Program-made: the position numbers and the translations under genes
Origin: RUG11462 sp036308645
GTDB lineage: Bacteria; Bacillota; Clostridia; Oscillospirales; Acutalibacteraceae
Reading direction: 5' to 3'
DNA length: 39,177 bases
NCBI GenBank assembly: GCA_036308645.1
Contig: JAXJVH010000043.1
Location: forward strand, 1 to 39,177
Shown: positions 30,734 to 39,143 of the stretch, in pieces
Layout of the letters: each line of letters begins with the position of its first letter
How positions within the stretch are numbered: the stretch's first letter is position 1
The notes under the pieces: model-generated
The model's input: the letters and a program-made list of their open reading frames with translations, nothing else
Told to the model about the DNA's origin: nothing
Database searches by the model: none

Positions 30734-32719
30734 ATGGCTAAAAAAGCTTCCTACGGAAACGAAAGTATATCATCGCTCAAAGGCGCCGACCGAGTTAGGA
30801 AAAGACCTGCGGTAATTTTCGGTTCCGACGGCATTGAAGGCTGTGAACATTCAGTTTTTGAAATTATTACAAACGCTATCGACGAGGCAAGAGAGGGCTA
30901 CGGTAAAAAAATCATAATAACGAGATTCCTTGACCATTCTATTGAGGTGCAGGATTTCGGACGAGGCTGTCCTGTTGACTATAACTCTAAAGAGGATAGA
31001 TTTAACTGGGAATTGCTTTATTGCGAGCTTTATGCAGGAAGTAAATATGATAATGATGAAAACGGTACTTATCAGTTTTCGCTCGGAACAAACGGTCTCG
31101 GTCTTTGCTCAACCCAGTATTCCTCAAAATATATGGACGTTGAGATTAAGCGTGACGGTTTTAAATACAATCTTCATTTTGAAAAGGGCGAGAACATAGG
31201 CGGACTTGAAAAAGAGCCGTATGCCGGAAAAGATACCGGTACAAAAACCCGTTGGTTGCCCGATAACGATGTTTTTACCGATATTAACATTCCTGTTGAA
31301 TTTTATGAGGACGTTTTGAAAAGACAGGCTGTTGTAAACGACGGTCTTGTTTTTGTATTTAAAAATCAGGTATCAAGTACAAAATTTGAAACAAAGGAAT
31401 TTTGTTATAAAAACGGTATTCTTGACTACATCAACGAAACGGTCGGTGAAGAAGCAGGCTTTATTGATACACTTCTTTGGCAAGGCGAGAGAAAAGGACG
31501 CGACCGCGCTGACAAGCCTGAATATTTGGTTAAAATGAATGTTGCACTTAACTTTTCAAACAAGGTGCAGAAAAAAGAGTATTATCATAATTCAAGTTAT
31601 CTTGAATACGGCGGTGCGCCTGACAAAGCGGTGCGTTCGGCATTCGTTTCGCAGTTTGACGCGTTTTTTAAGGCAAATAATAAGTATAATAAAAATGAGT
31701 CAAAGGTATCGTTTGCAGATATTGAGGAGTCGCTTGTAATGGTTATTTCCTCGTTTTCAAATCAGACTTCTTATGAAAATCAGACTAAAAAAGCGATAAC
31801 AAATAAGTTTATTCAAGAAGCGCTAACCGACTTTTTAAAGCATAATTTAGAGGTTTTCTTTATTGAACAAAAACCGCTTGCTGAAAAGGTAGGCGAACAA
31901 ATTCTTATTAATAAGCGTTCTCGTGAAAAAAGCGAAAAAGAGCGTCTTAATATCAAAAAGACTTTGCAGGCTTCTACCGATATGGCTTCAAGAGTTCAAA
32001 AATTTGTTGATTGCCGTTCAAAAGATACTTCTATAAGAGAACTTTATATAGTGGAGGGCGACTCGGCGCTCGGCTCTGTAAAACAGGCTCGTGACCCTGA
32101 TTTTCAGGGAATTATGCCGGTAAGAGGTAAAATTCTTAATTGCTTAAAAGCAGAATATACTCAAATTTTTAAAAGTGAAATTATTACCAACCTTATCAGA
32201 GTGCTCGGTTGCGGCGTTGAGGTGCAGACAAAGGCAAATAAGGATTTATCTACTTTTGACCTTAATTCTTTCCGCTGGAACAAGGTGGTTATCTGTACCG
32301 ACGCCGATGTTGACGGATTTCATATAAGAACTCTGATTTTAACAATGCTTTACAGATTAACGCCTACGCTTATTCGCGACGGATACGTTTATATTGCGGA
32401 AACTCCGCTTTATGAAATAACTACAAAGGATAAAACTTATTACGCTTACGATGATAAAGAAAAAGCCGAAGTGCTTGAGATGATAGGCGATAAGAAATAC
32501 ACATTGCAGCGGTCAAAAGGTCTTGGTGAAAACCAGCCCGATATGATGAATTTAACCACTATGAATCCTGCCACACGCAGACTTGTTAAAGTTATGCCCG
32601 AAGATGTTGAAAAAACCGCCGCTATGTTTGATACTCTTATAGGCAACGATATAGATTCACGAAAATCTTTTATTGCCGAAAAAGGCGCAGAGTATCTTGA
32701 GTTTGCGGATATTTCGTAA
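30734..32719 (+). CDS. Divergent type IIA topoisomerase B subunit (ParE/GyrB-like)
   Basis: A 661-residue ATPase subunit. GHKL motifs are present but drifted: EIITNAIDEA, QDFGRGCP where gyrases read DNGRG, and GTNGLGLCSTQ where they read GLHGVGAS. The TOPRIM region has IVEGDSALGSVKQARDPDFQ, PVRGKILNCLKA, CTDADVDGFHIRTLILTMLY and QRSKGLGENQPDMM. These keep the catalytic Glu and DxD, though EGDSAGGSAKQGRD and KGLGEMN are the usual spellings. It is paired with a GyrA/ParC-like gene, so a topoisomerase IV-type role is likely, with gyrAB presumably elsewhere. AAAAGGAG lies 13 bases before ATG 30734, a rather long spacing. Confidence 0.88.
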   Translation: MAKKASYGNESISSLKGADRVRKRPAVIFGSDGIEGCEHSVFEIITNAIDEAREGYGKKIIITRFLDHSIEVQDFGRGCPVDYNSKEDRFNWELLYCELYAGSKYDNDENGTYQFSLGTNGLGLCSTQYSSKYMDVEIKRDGFKYNLHFEKGENIGGLEKEPYAGKDTGTKTRWLPDNDVFTDINIPVEFYEDVLKRQAVVNDGLVFVFKNQVSSTKFETKEFCYKNGILDYINETVGEEAGFIDTLLWQGERKGRDRADKPEYLVKMNVALNFSNKVQKKEYYHNSSYLEYGGAPDKAVRSAFVSQFDAFFKANNKYNKNESKVSFADIEESLVMVISSFSNQTSYENQTKKAITNKFIQEALTDFLKHNLEVFFIEQKPLAEKVGEQILINKRSREKSEKERLNIKKTLQASTDMASRVQKFVDCRSKDTSIRELYIVEGDSALGSVKQARDPDFQGIMPVRGKILNCLKAEYTQIFKSEIITNLIRVLGCGVEVQTKANKDLSTFDLNSFRWNKVVICTDADVDGFHIRTLILTMLYRLTPTLIRDGYVYIAETPLYEITTKDKTYYAYDDKEKAEVLEMIGDKKYTLQRSKGLGENQPDMMNLTTMNPATRRLVKVMPEDVEKTAAMFDTLIGNDIDSRKSFIAEKGAEYLEFADIS

Positions 32720-32720
32720 T

Positions 32721-32820
32721 TTGTTGGTAAAACACAATATTTGTTTGTGAAATACAATATTTGTTTGTGAAATACAATATTTGTTTGTGAAATACAATAT
32801 TTGTTTGTAAAACACAATTT
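32721..32820 (+). repeat. Five tandem 20-bp repeats between the topoisomerase subunit genes
   Basis: The unit is ttgtttgtgaaatacaatat. Three internal copies are identical (32741-32800); the first (32721-32740) and last (32801-32820) are variants carrying GTAAAACACAAT. The array starts one base after the B-subunit stop and ends where the next gene's AAGGAG begins, so it fills the intercistronic gap exactly and would be transcribed. Each repeat holds a small A/T dyad (AAATA CAA TATTT). There are no spacers, so it is not CRISPR. Confidence 0.95.
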
Positions 32821-32835
32821 AAGGAGAAATAAAAA

Positions 32836-35070
32836 TTGGCTAAGAAAAAAGCTAAAGAAAAGAATAATATTATAAATCCCGAAGATGTAGGCGCTTATAT
32901 TTCGGGAGCAGGTAAGGTGGTTTCACAGCCGATTACAAGAACGCTTGAAACTAACTTTATGCCGTATGCTATGAGCGTTATTATTTCTCGTGCAATTCCA
33001 GAAATCGACGGCTTTAAGCCTTCGCACAGAAAACTTTTATATACAATGTATAATATGGGACTGCTTTCCGGACCGAGAATAAAATCCGCTAATATTGCAG
33101 GTCAGACCATGCAGTTAAACCCACATGGCGACGCGGCTATTTATGATACAATGGTGCGTCTTTCCGAGGGTAACGAGGCGCTTTTGCACCCTTATGTTGA
33201 TTCAAAAGGTAACTTCGGTAAAGCGTATTCACGCGATATGGTTTGTGCGGCTTCCCGTTATACCGAGGCAAGACTTTCAAAAATTGCCGCCGAACTTTTT
33301 AAAGATATTGATAAGGATACGGTCGATTTTGTGGATAACTATGACGCCACAAAAAAAGAGCCTACGCTTTTTCCCGTTACCTTCCCGTCGATACTCGTTA
33401 ATGCCAATACAGGTATTGCGGTCGGTATGGCAAGTTCCATTTGCCCGTTTAATTTAAAGGAAATCTGCGATACAACCATCGAATATATCTATGATGAAAA
33501 CTGTGATATTTCGGCTACGCTTTTAGCGCCTGATTTTCCGTCGGGCGGTCAACTTATATATGATAAAGCGGCGCTTGATAAGATTTATAACACAGGTCTT
33601 GGCGGTATAAAGGTCAGAGCAAAATATCAATATGACAAGGCTAACAACTGCATCGATATTTATGAAATTCCTCCGACAACTACGCTTGAAGCGATTATTG
33701 ATAAGGTAATCGACCTTGTAAAAGCGAAAAAAGTCACCGAAATTAATGATATTCGTGATGAAACAGGTCTTTCGGGACTTCGTATTACAATTGATTTAAA
33801 AAGGGGACAAGACCCTGATAAATTGATGAAAAAACTTTTCAAGATGACTACCTTGCAGGACACTTTCTCGGCTAACTTTAATATTTTGATAAACGGCAGT
33901 CCGAGAGTTATGGGCGTTCGTGAGATACTTGACGAATGGCTCGCATTCAGAATTAACTGTGTAAAACGCAAATTAAACTTTACGCTTAATAAGGCAAAAA
34001 ACAAACTTCATATTTTAGAGGGACTGCAAAAAATTCTTCTTGATATTGACAAGGCTATTAAAATCGTTCGTGAAACCGAGGAAGAATCTGAAGTCGTTCC
34101 GAATCTTATGATTGGCTTTTCGATTGATGAAACACAGGCTGAATATGTTGCCGAAATCAAACTTCGTCATTTGAACAGAGAATATATTTTAAAGCGTCTT
34201 GATGAAATTGAAAAATTAAAAGAAGAAATCGCAAAATTAGAGGCGATTTTAAAATCGGAGGCAAAGGTTAAAAAGGTTATCGTCGCCGAACTTAAAGAGG
34301 TCGCTAAAAAATACGGTATGGAAAGAAAGACCGAGATAGTTTATCTTGACGACGAGCCTGAAGAAATCGAGGTTGAGGAAGTTCCCGAATACGCTTGTCA
34401 TCTGTTCTTTACAAAAGACGGTTATTTCAAAAAAATCACACCGCTTTCACTTCGAATGGGCGGCGAGCAAAAACTCAAAGAAAATGATGAAATAATAGAA
34501 GCTGTCGAGGGCGACAATAAAAATGAATTGTTGTTCTTCACCGATTGCTGTCAGGTTTATAAATCAAAGGCAAATGATTTTTCGGATACAAAAGCGAGCG
34601 TTTTAGGCGATTATATCCCTGCCAAACTGCAATTTGATAAAGACGAAACGCCTGTTTATATGGCGGTTACCGACGATTATTCGGGCTTTATGATTTTTGT
34701 TTTTGAAAACGGTAAAATGGCAAAGGTTGATATGAAACAGTATATGACCAAAACCAACCGTAAAAAACTTATTAATGCTTATTCCGATAAATCACCGCTT
34801 GTAAAGGCTTTTTATATTAAAGAAGAAGCGGATATTATAATTGAAAATATAAACGGCAGAAAACTTTTGTTAAACACTTCTGCAATAAATGTTAAAACCA
34901 GTAAAAATACGCAGGGTGTTGCGGTTATGAAGTTGCGAAAAGGACACAAGGTTGCAAATGCAATGCTTTATTCCGAAGAAGCGCTTGACAATGCCGCAAG
35001 ATACAGAGCAAGAACTTTGCCGGCTTCAGGAAAACTGCCTGAAGAGGATATTGAACAATTAACTTTTTAG
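32836..35070 (+). CDS. Type IIA topoisomerase A subunit (ParC/GyrA-like)
   Basis: A 744-residue breakage-reunion subunit. The winged-helix region has MSVIISRAIPEIDGFKPSHR, NPHGDAAIYDTMVRL and the active-site Tyr142 in AASRYTEARL. The tower and coiled-coil gate follow (about 330-470). A beta-propeller-type C-terminal domain begins near HLFFTKDGYFKKI. The gyrase-specific GyrA box QRRGGKG is not seen, so this is more likely a topoisomerase IV-like subunit than gyrase. The position matching E. coli GyrA Ser83 is Ala100, while the Asp87 equivalent (Asp104) is kept. TTG 32836 is used, nine bases after AAGGAG. It pairs with the B subunit across the repeat array. Confidence 0.9.
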   Translation: MAKKKAKEKNNIINPEDVGAYISGAGKVVSQPITRTLETNFMPYAMSVIISRAIPEIDGFKPSHRKLLYTMYNMGLLSGPRIKSANIAGQTMQLNPHGDAAIYDTMVRLSEGNEALLHPYVDSKGNFGKAYSRDMVCAASRYTEARLSKIAAELFKDIDKDTVDFVDNYDATKKEPTLFPVTFPSILVNANTGIAVGMASSICPFNLKEICDTTIEYIYDENCDISATLLAPDFPSGGQLIYDKAALDKIYNTGLGGIKVRAKYQYDKANNCIDIYEIPPTTTLEAIIDKVIDLVKAKKVTEINDIRDETGLSGLRITIDLKRGQDPDKLMKKLFKMTTLQDTFSANFNILINGSPRVMGVREILDEWLAFRINCVKRKLNFTLNKAKNKLHILEGLQKILLDIDKAIKIVRETEEESEVVPNLMIGFSIDETQAEYVAEIKLRHLNREYILKRLDEIEKLKEEIAKLEAILKSEAKVKKVIVAELKEVAKKYGMERKTEIVYLDDEPEEIEVEEVPEYACHLFFTKDGYFKKITPLSLRMGGEQKLKENDEIIEAVEGDNKNELLFFTDCCQVYKSKANDFSDTKASVLGDYIPAKLQFDKDETPVYMAVTDDYSGFMIFVFENGKMAKVDMKQYMTKTNRKKLINAYSDKSPLVKAFYIKEEADIIIENINGRKLLLNTSAINVKTSKNTQGVAVMKLRKGHKVANAMLYSEEALDNAARYRARTLPASGKLPEEDIEQLTF

Positions 35071-35082
35071 ATAAAAATTTAA

Positions 35083-35103
35083 GCCCTCTGAAATTCAGAG
35101 GGC
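35083..35103 (+). terminator. Hairpin after the topoisomerase operon
   Basis: GCCCTCTG, five bases, CAGAGGGC form a perfect eight-base stem 12 bases after the stop. The downstream sequence is A-rich rather than U-rich, so its role as an intrinsic terminator is uncertain. Confidence 0.5.
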
Positions 35104-35104
35104 A

Positions 35105-35161
35105 GTCAAAAGAAAAATATATAAAGCAAACGCAAAGGTTAAAAAGACTTTTTCTTTTGAC
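35105..35161. repeat. 13-bp inverted repeat upstream of metF
   Basis: GTCAAAAGAAAAA (35105-35117) is repeated exactly in inverse as TTTTTCTTTTGAC (35149-35161) across a 31-base spacer. The right arm runs into TTGACA (35157-35162), a possible -35. No known riboswitch is recognisable here. Confidence 0.7.
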
Positions 35162-35227
35162 AGTAGTATTATGTGAATAAAACTTAAAGTTATTCATATT
35201 TTGAAAGGATTTTAAAAAGGTAAAAAA

Positions 35228-36091
35228 ATGAAAGTTACAGATATTATTAAAAGTGATAAACCAACGTTGTCTTTTGAAGTTTTTCCGCCTAAAATTTCGG
35301 CTAATTTTGAAAGCGTTAAAGCAACCGCCGAAAAAATTGCCGACTTAAATCCGTCTTATATGAGCGTGACCTACGGTGCAGGCGGCGGTACTTCTGATTT
35401 TACGGTTGATTTGGCAGAGGATTTGATGAAAAAAGGCGTTACTCCGCTTACTCATTTAACCTGCGTTTCATCTACCGAAGAGAGAATAGAGGAGGAACTT
35501 AAAAAGATTAAATCAAAAGGCATTAAAAACATTTTGGCGCTTCGCGGCGATATTCCCGAAGATTTAGACCGCAGTAAAATGAAGTTTACTCACGCTTGCG
35601 AGTTGATTAAAAAGATAAAAGAGTTTGACAGCGAGTTGTGTATCGGCGGCGCTTGTTACCCTGAAACTCACCCCGAAAGCGAGAGCAGTTATGCGGATAT
35701 TGAAAGCCTTAAACTAAAGGTTGAAAGCGGCTGTGAATTTCTTACTACACAGATGTTTTTTGATAATAATATTTTATACAACTTTATTATGAGACTGTAT
35801 AAAGTCGGCGTAGATGTGCCTGTTGTAGCGGGAATTATGCCTGTTACAAATGCTAAACAGATTAAGCGTATTATGTCTATTTCGGGTTCTGCTTTGCCGC
35901 AGAGATTTATAAGAATTGTCGACCGCTTCGCCGACAATCCGGCGGCGCTTAAAGAAGCGGGAATTGCTTATGCAACCGAGCAAATTGTCGACCTTTATGC
36001 AAACGGCATAAATGCGGTGCATATTTATTCTATGAATAATCCTGAAGTTGCCGAAAAAATTAAAAATAATTTAACAGAGATACTTAAATGA
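35228..36091 (+). CDS. metF: 5,10-methylenetetrahydrofolate reductase
   Basis: A 287-residue flavin TIM-barrel enzyme that makes 5-methyl-THF, the methyl donor for MetH. Family blocks are LSFEVFPPKI with the catalytic Glu, MSVTYGAGGGTSDFTVDLAE, PLTHLTCVS, ILALRGDIP and GGACYPETHPES, then TQMFFDNNILYNF and GIMPVTNAKQI. It lacks the eukaryotic regulatory domain, as bacterial enzymes do. Its stop overlaps the next start by ATGA, so the three methionine genes are translationally coupled. No S-box, cobalamin or THF riboswitch is seen in the 157-base leader. Confidence 0.96.
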   Translation: MKVTDIIKSDKPTLSFEVFPPKISANFESVKATAEKIADLNPSYMSVTYGAGGGTSDFTVDLAEDLMKKGVTPLTHLTCVSSTEERIEEELKKIKSKGIKNILALRGDIPEDLDRSKMKFTHACELIKKIKEFDSELCIGGACYPETHPESESSYADIESLKLKVESGCEFLTTQMFFDNNILYNFIMRLYKVGVDVPVVAGIMPVTNAKQIKRIMSISGSALPQRFIRIVDRFADNPAALKEAGIAYATEQIVDLYANGINAVHIYSMNNPEVAEKIKNNLTEILK

Positions 36092-36684
36092 TGAATTACA
36101 GCGTTATATCAGGAACTACAAAAGCAGATGAAATTGAAATAAACGAGCGAGAACTCGCACAGCGGCTTAAAATCGAAGTCGGTTACAGCAATGATGAAAT
36201 AGAAAAATGCAAGGCGGAACTTTTAAAGGTAATCACCTATAAATATGCTTATGTAAAAGTGCCTGTCGACTTATCTGAAGAAGATTATGTAAACTTGCAG
36301 TTTGTAAAGGTTAAAAGCAAGAATTTATATAAAAACCTACAAGGCTGCAATGAAGCATTTGTTTTCGCAGTTACTGTAGGAATAGGCGTTGACAGACTTC
36401 TTGCACGTCTTAATATGATGTCGCAGGCAAAGCATTTCATAACCGACGCTTTATCGAGCGCAGCGGTGGAAAGTTACTGTGATTATGTAAACGAGTTAAT
36501 TCAGGGCGATTTAAAAACCAAACCTCGTTTTTCACCCGGTTACGGCGATTTACCGCTTGATATTCAGCCTGACATTTTGGGTGTGTTATCTGCGGATAAA
36601 ACGCTCGGAATAACATTAAACTCGTCGCTTTTAATGACGCCTGTAAAATCTATTACTGCAATAATGGGAGTGCAAAGTAATTGA
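36088..36684 (+). CDS. Free-standing methionine synthase activation-domain protein
   Basis: A 198-residue protein matching the vitamin B12-dependent methionine synthase activation domain, which in E. coli MetH is the C-terminal fourth module. The signature RFSPGYGDLPLDIQPDILG, where the Arg-x-x-x-Gly-Tyr motif binds S-adenosylmethionine, and the end LLMTPVKSITAIMGVQ are clear. It should present SAM for reductive reactivation of oxidised cobalamin. It overlaps metF (ATGA) and metH (TTGA). The downstream MetH lacks this domain, so this gene supplies it in trans. A reductase partner is not visible in the window. Confidence 0.9.
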   Translation: MMNYSVISGTTKADEIEINERELAQRLKIEVGYSNDEIEKCKAELLKVITYKYAYVKVPVDLSEEDYVNLQFVKVKSKNLYKNLQGCNEAFVFAVTVGIGVDRLLARLNMMSQAKHFITDALSSAAVESYCDYVNELIQGDLKTKPRFSPGYGDLPLDIQPDILGVLSADKTLGITLNSSLLMTPVKSITAIMGVQSN

Positions 36685-39035
36685 ATATAAGAGAAGTTAT
36701 AAAGAAAAAAAGATTGTATTTTGACGGCGGAACAGGTACTCTTTTGCAAAGTATGGGGCTTGAAAGCGGTGAAAAACCTGAAAGCTGGAATATTAAATTT
36801 CCCGAAAAAATTATAGAGTTTCATAAGAGTTATTTGCAAGCAGGTGCCGATATTATTAAAACCAATACCTTTGGCATTAATGCAGATAAATTTGAAAATT
36901 ATGAAGAACTTATTTTCGCAGGTATAGACTGTGCAAAAAAAGCTTGCAACGGTTTTTCAGATAAATTTATTGCGTTTGATATGGGACCTACGGGCAGACT
37001 GCTTGAGCCTTTGGGCGATTTGAAGTTTGAAGAAGCAGTCGAGCTTTTCGCTAAAAACGTTCGCGTAGCAAATAAGTGCGGTGCTGATTTAATTTTAATC
37101 GAAACCATGAACGACGCTTACGAAACCAAGGCGGCGGTTTTGGCGGCAAAGGAAAATTGCGATTTACCGATTTTTGTAACCAATGTTTTTGATGAATCAC
37201 AAAAACTTATGACAGGCGCTTCACCGCTTAGTATGTCTGCGCTTTTAGAGGGTTTGGGTGTTGACGCAGTAGGCGTTAACTGTTCGCTCGGACCTGATAA
37301 AATGTTGCCTGTTGTAAAAAATTATGTTAAATACTCCTCTCTGCCTATTATAGTAAATCCAAATGCAGGTTTGCCGAGCGTTGTAAACGGCGAAACCGTT
37401 TTTACAACCGATGCGGATGAGTTTTCGGACTTTATGAGAGAAATAGCCGAGTCGGGCGCTTGCATTTTAGGCGGTTGTTGCGGAACTACTCCCGAATATA
37501 TTAAAAAGACAATCGAAAAAACCAAAGATATACCTTATAAATATCCCGAATTTAAAACTCATACCGTTGTTTCTTCTTATACAAACGGTGTTATTATCGG
37601 CGAAAAACCTATTTTAATCGGCGAGCGAATTAATCCTACGGGTAAGAAAAAACTTAAAGAAGCGCTTAAAAATAACGACCTTAATTATATTTTAAACGAG
37701 GGCGTAACCCAAGCGGAAGCAGGGGCGCATTTGCTTGATGTTAACGTAGGTCTTCCCGAAATAGACGAAACCGCTATGATGAAAAGTGCGGTAAGCGCTT
37801 TGCAGGCGGTAACCGATTTGCCGCTTCAGATTGATACTTCCGATGTTAATGCGCTTGAAACGGCTCTTCGAATTTACAACGGAAAAGCGCTTGTAAACTC
37901 TGTGAACGGCAAAGAGGAGAGTATGTCAAGCGTGTTCCCGATTGTTAAAAAATACGGAGGAACGGTTATCGCTTTAACGCTTGATGAAAACGGTATTCCC
38001 GATAACGCTCACGACAGAGCAAAGATTGCGGAAAAGATAATTAACCGTGCCAAAGAGTATGGCATTGATAAAAAGGATATTGTTGTCGACCCGTTGGCTA
38101 TGACCATTTCGTCCGACAGTAAAAACGCCGAAGTAACGCTTGAATCAATACGCCTTATCAGAAAATTAGGCGTTTATACTTCGCTCGGTGTTTCAAACAT
38201 TTCATTCGGACTGCCGTCAAGAGAACTTATTAATTCAACTTTCTTTAGTATGGCGCTTGAAAACGGGCTTAATTGTGCGATTATGAATCCTTTTTCAAAC
38301 GCTATGATGAATGTTTATTATTCATTCTGCGCTTTAAAGAATTTCGATAGCAACTGTACCGATTATATTGCTTATGCTACCGAAAATGCAGATACAAGCG
38401 CACCGCAGACTTCAAAATCCGAAATGAGTTTGCATCATGCGATTGTAAAAGGGGTTACTGAAAATGCGGTAAGACAAGCGGAAGAACTGCTTAAAACCGA
38501 ACAACCGCTTGAAATTATTAATCAGCATATTATTCCTGCGCTGAATGAAATAGGCGCTGATTTTGAGAATAAAAAGGCTTATCTGCCGCAACTTTTGATG
38601 AGCGCCGAAGCCGCAAGCGGTGCGTTTGAAGTGTTGAAATCAAAAATGACTGCGACTGATTCCGACGAATCAAAGGCGGTGGTGCTTGCTACGGTAAAAG
38701 GCGATATTCACGATATTGGCAAGAATATAGTAAAGGTTTTGCTTGAAAGTTACGGCTTTAAAGTGTACGATTTAGGTCGTGATGTTGAGCCGCAGGCAAT
38801 AGTTGATTGTGCCATAAAACATAACTGCAAGTTAGTGGGCCTGAGTGCTTTGATGACAACCACCGTACCTTCAATGGCTGATACAATTAAACTGTTAAAC
38901 GAAACCGATAAATCTATAAAGGTTATCGTCGGCGGAGCGGTGCTGACAGATGATTACGCACAAATGATAAACGCCGATTATTACGCCGAAGACGCAATGG
39001 CAACCGTAAGATTTGTAGAAAAATTTTATAATTAA
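36681..39035 (+). CDS. metH: Cobalamin-dependent methionine synthase lacking the activation domain
   Basis: A 784-residue MetH that transfers the methyl group from 5-methyl-THF to homocysteine. The homocysteine domain (1-about 285) has FDGGTGTLLQSMGL and zinc ligands in GVNCSLGP and GGCCGTTP. The pterin-binding domain (about 300-560) has IGERINPTGKKKLKEAL and LDVNVGLPEIDE. The cap domain (about 590-655) precedes the B12-binding domain with DIHDIGKNI, where His677 is the lower axial ligand, and SALMTTTVPSM. The roughly 330-residue activation module of E. coli MetH is absent and is encoded by the preceding gene. TTG 36681 overlaps that gene's stop. Confidence 0.95.
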   Translation: MNIREVIKKKRLYFDGGTGTLLQSMGLESGEKPESWNIKFPEKIIEFHKSYLQAGADIIKTNTFGINADKFENYEELIFAGIDCAKKACNGFSDKFIAFDMGPTGRLLEPLGDLKFEEAVELFAKNVRVANKCGADLILIETMNDAYETKAAVLAAKENCDLPIFVTNVFDESQKLMTGASPLSMSALLEGLGVDAVGVNCSLGPDKMLPVVKNYVKYSSLPIIVNPNAGLPSVVNGETVFTTDADEFSDFMREIAESGACILGGCCGTTPEYIKKTIEKTKDIPYKYPEFKTHTVVSSYTNGVIIGEKPILIGERINPTGKKKLKEALKNNDLNYILNEGVTQAEAGAHLLDVNVGLPEIDETAMMKSAVSALQAVTDLPLQIDTSDVNALETALRIYNGKALVNSVNGKEESMSSVFPIVKKYGGTVIALTLDENGIPDNAHDRAKIAEKIINRAKEYGIDKKDIVVDPLAMTISSDSKNAEVTLESIRLIRKLGVYTSLGVSNISFGLPSRELINSTFFSMALENGLNCAIMNPFSNAMMNVYYSFCALKNFDSNCTDYIAYATENADTSAPQTSKSEMSLHHAIVKGVTENAVRQAEELLKTEQPLEIINQHIIPALNEIGADFENKKAYLPQLLMSAEAASGAFEVLKSKMTATDSDESKAVVLATVKGDIHDIGKNIVKVLLESYGFKVYDLGRDVEPQAIVDCAIKHNCKLVGLSALMTTTVPSMADTIKLLNETDKSIKVIVGGAVLTDDYAQMINADYYAEDAMATVRFVEKFYN

Positions 39036-39143
39036 AATTTGGCACATTGTAAAATGAAGTTGAAACAATAAAATAAAAGTGTCCACAGTGACGATTCTGT
39101 AGTAGAATTGAGTTTGCGGAACCAATTCGAAAGGATCATCACT

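Noticed and set aside
32446..32817. Minus-strand open frame with a periodic N-terminus across the tandem repeats
   Set aside because: The periodic N-terminus is just the 20-bp array translated; the rest is antisense to the topoisomerase B gene.
32721..32820. CRISPR array
   Set aside because: The repeats are directly adjacent without spacers and there are no cas genes in the window.
35071..35227. SAM, cobalamin or tetrahydrofolate riboswitch before metF
   Set aside because: None of the conserved core sequences is visible, and the gap is mostly a hairpin plus an inverted repeat.
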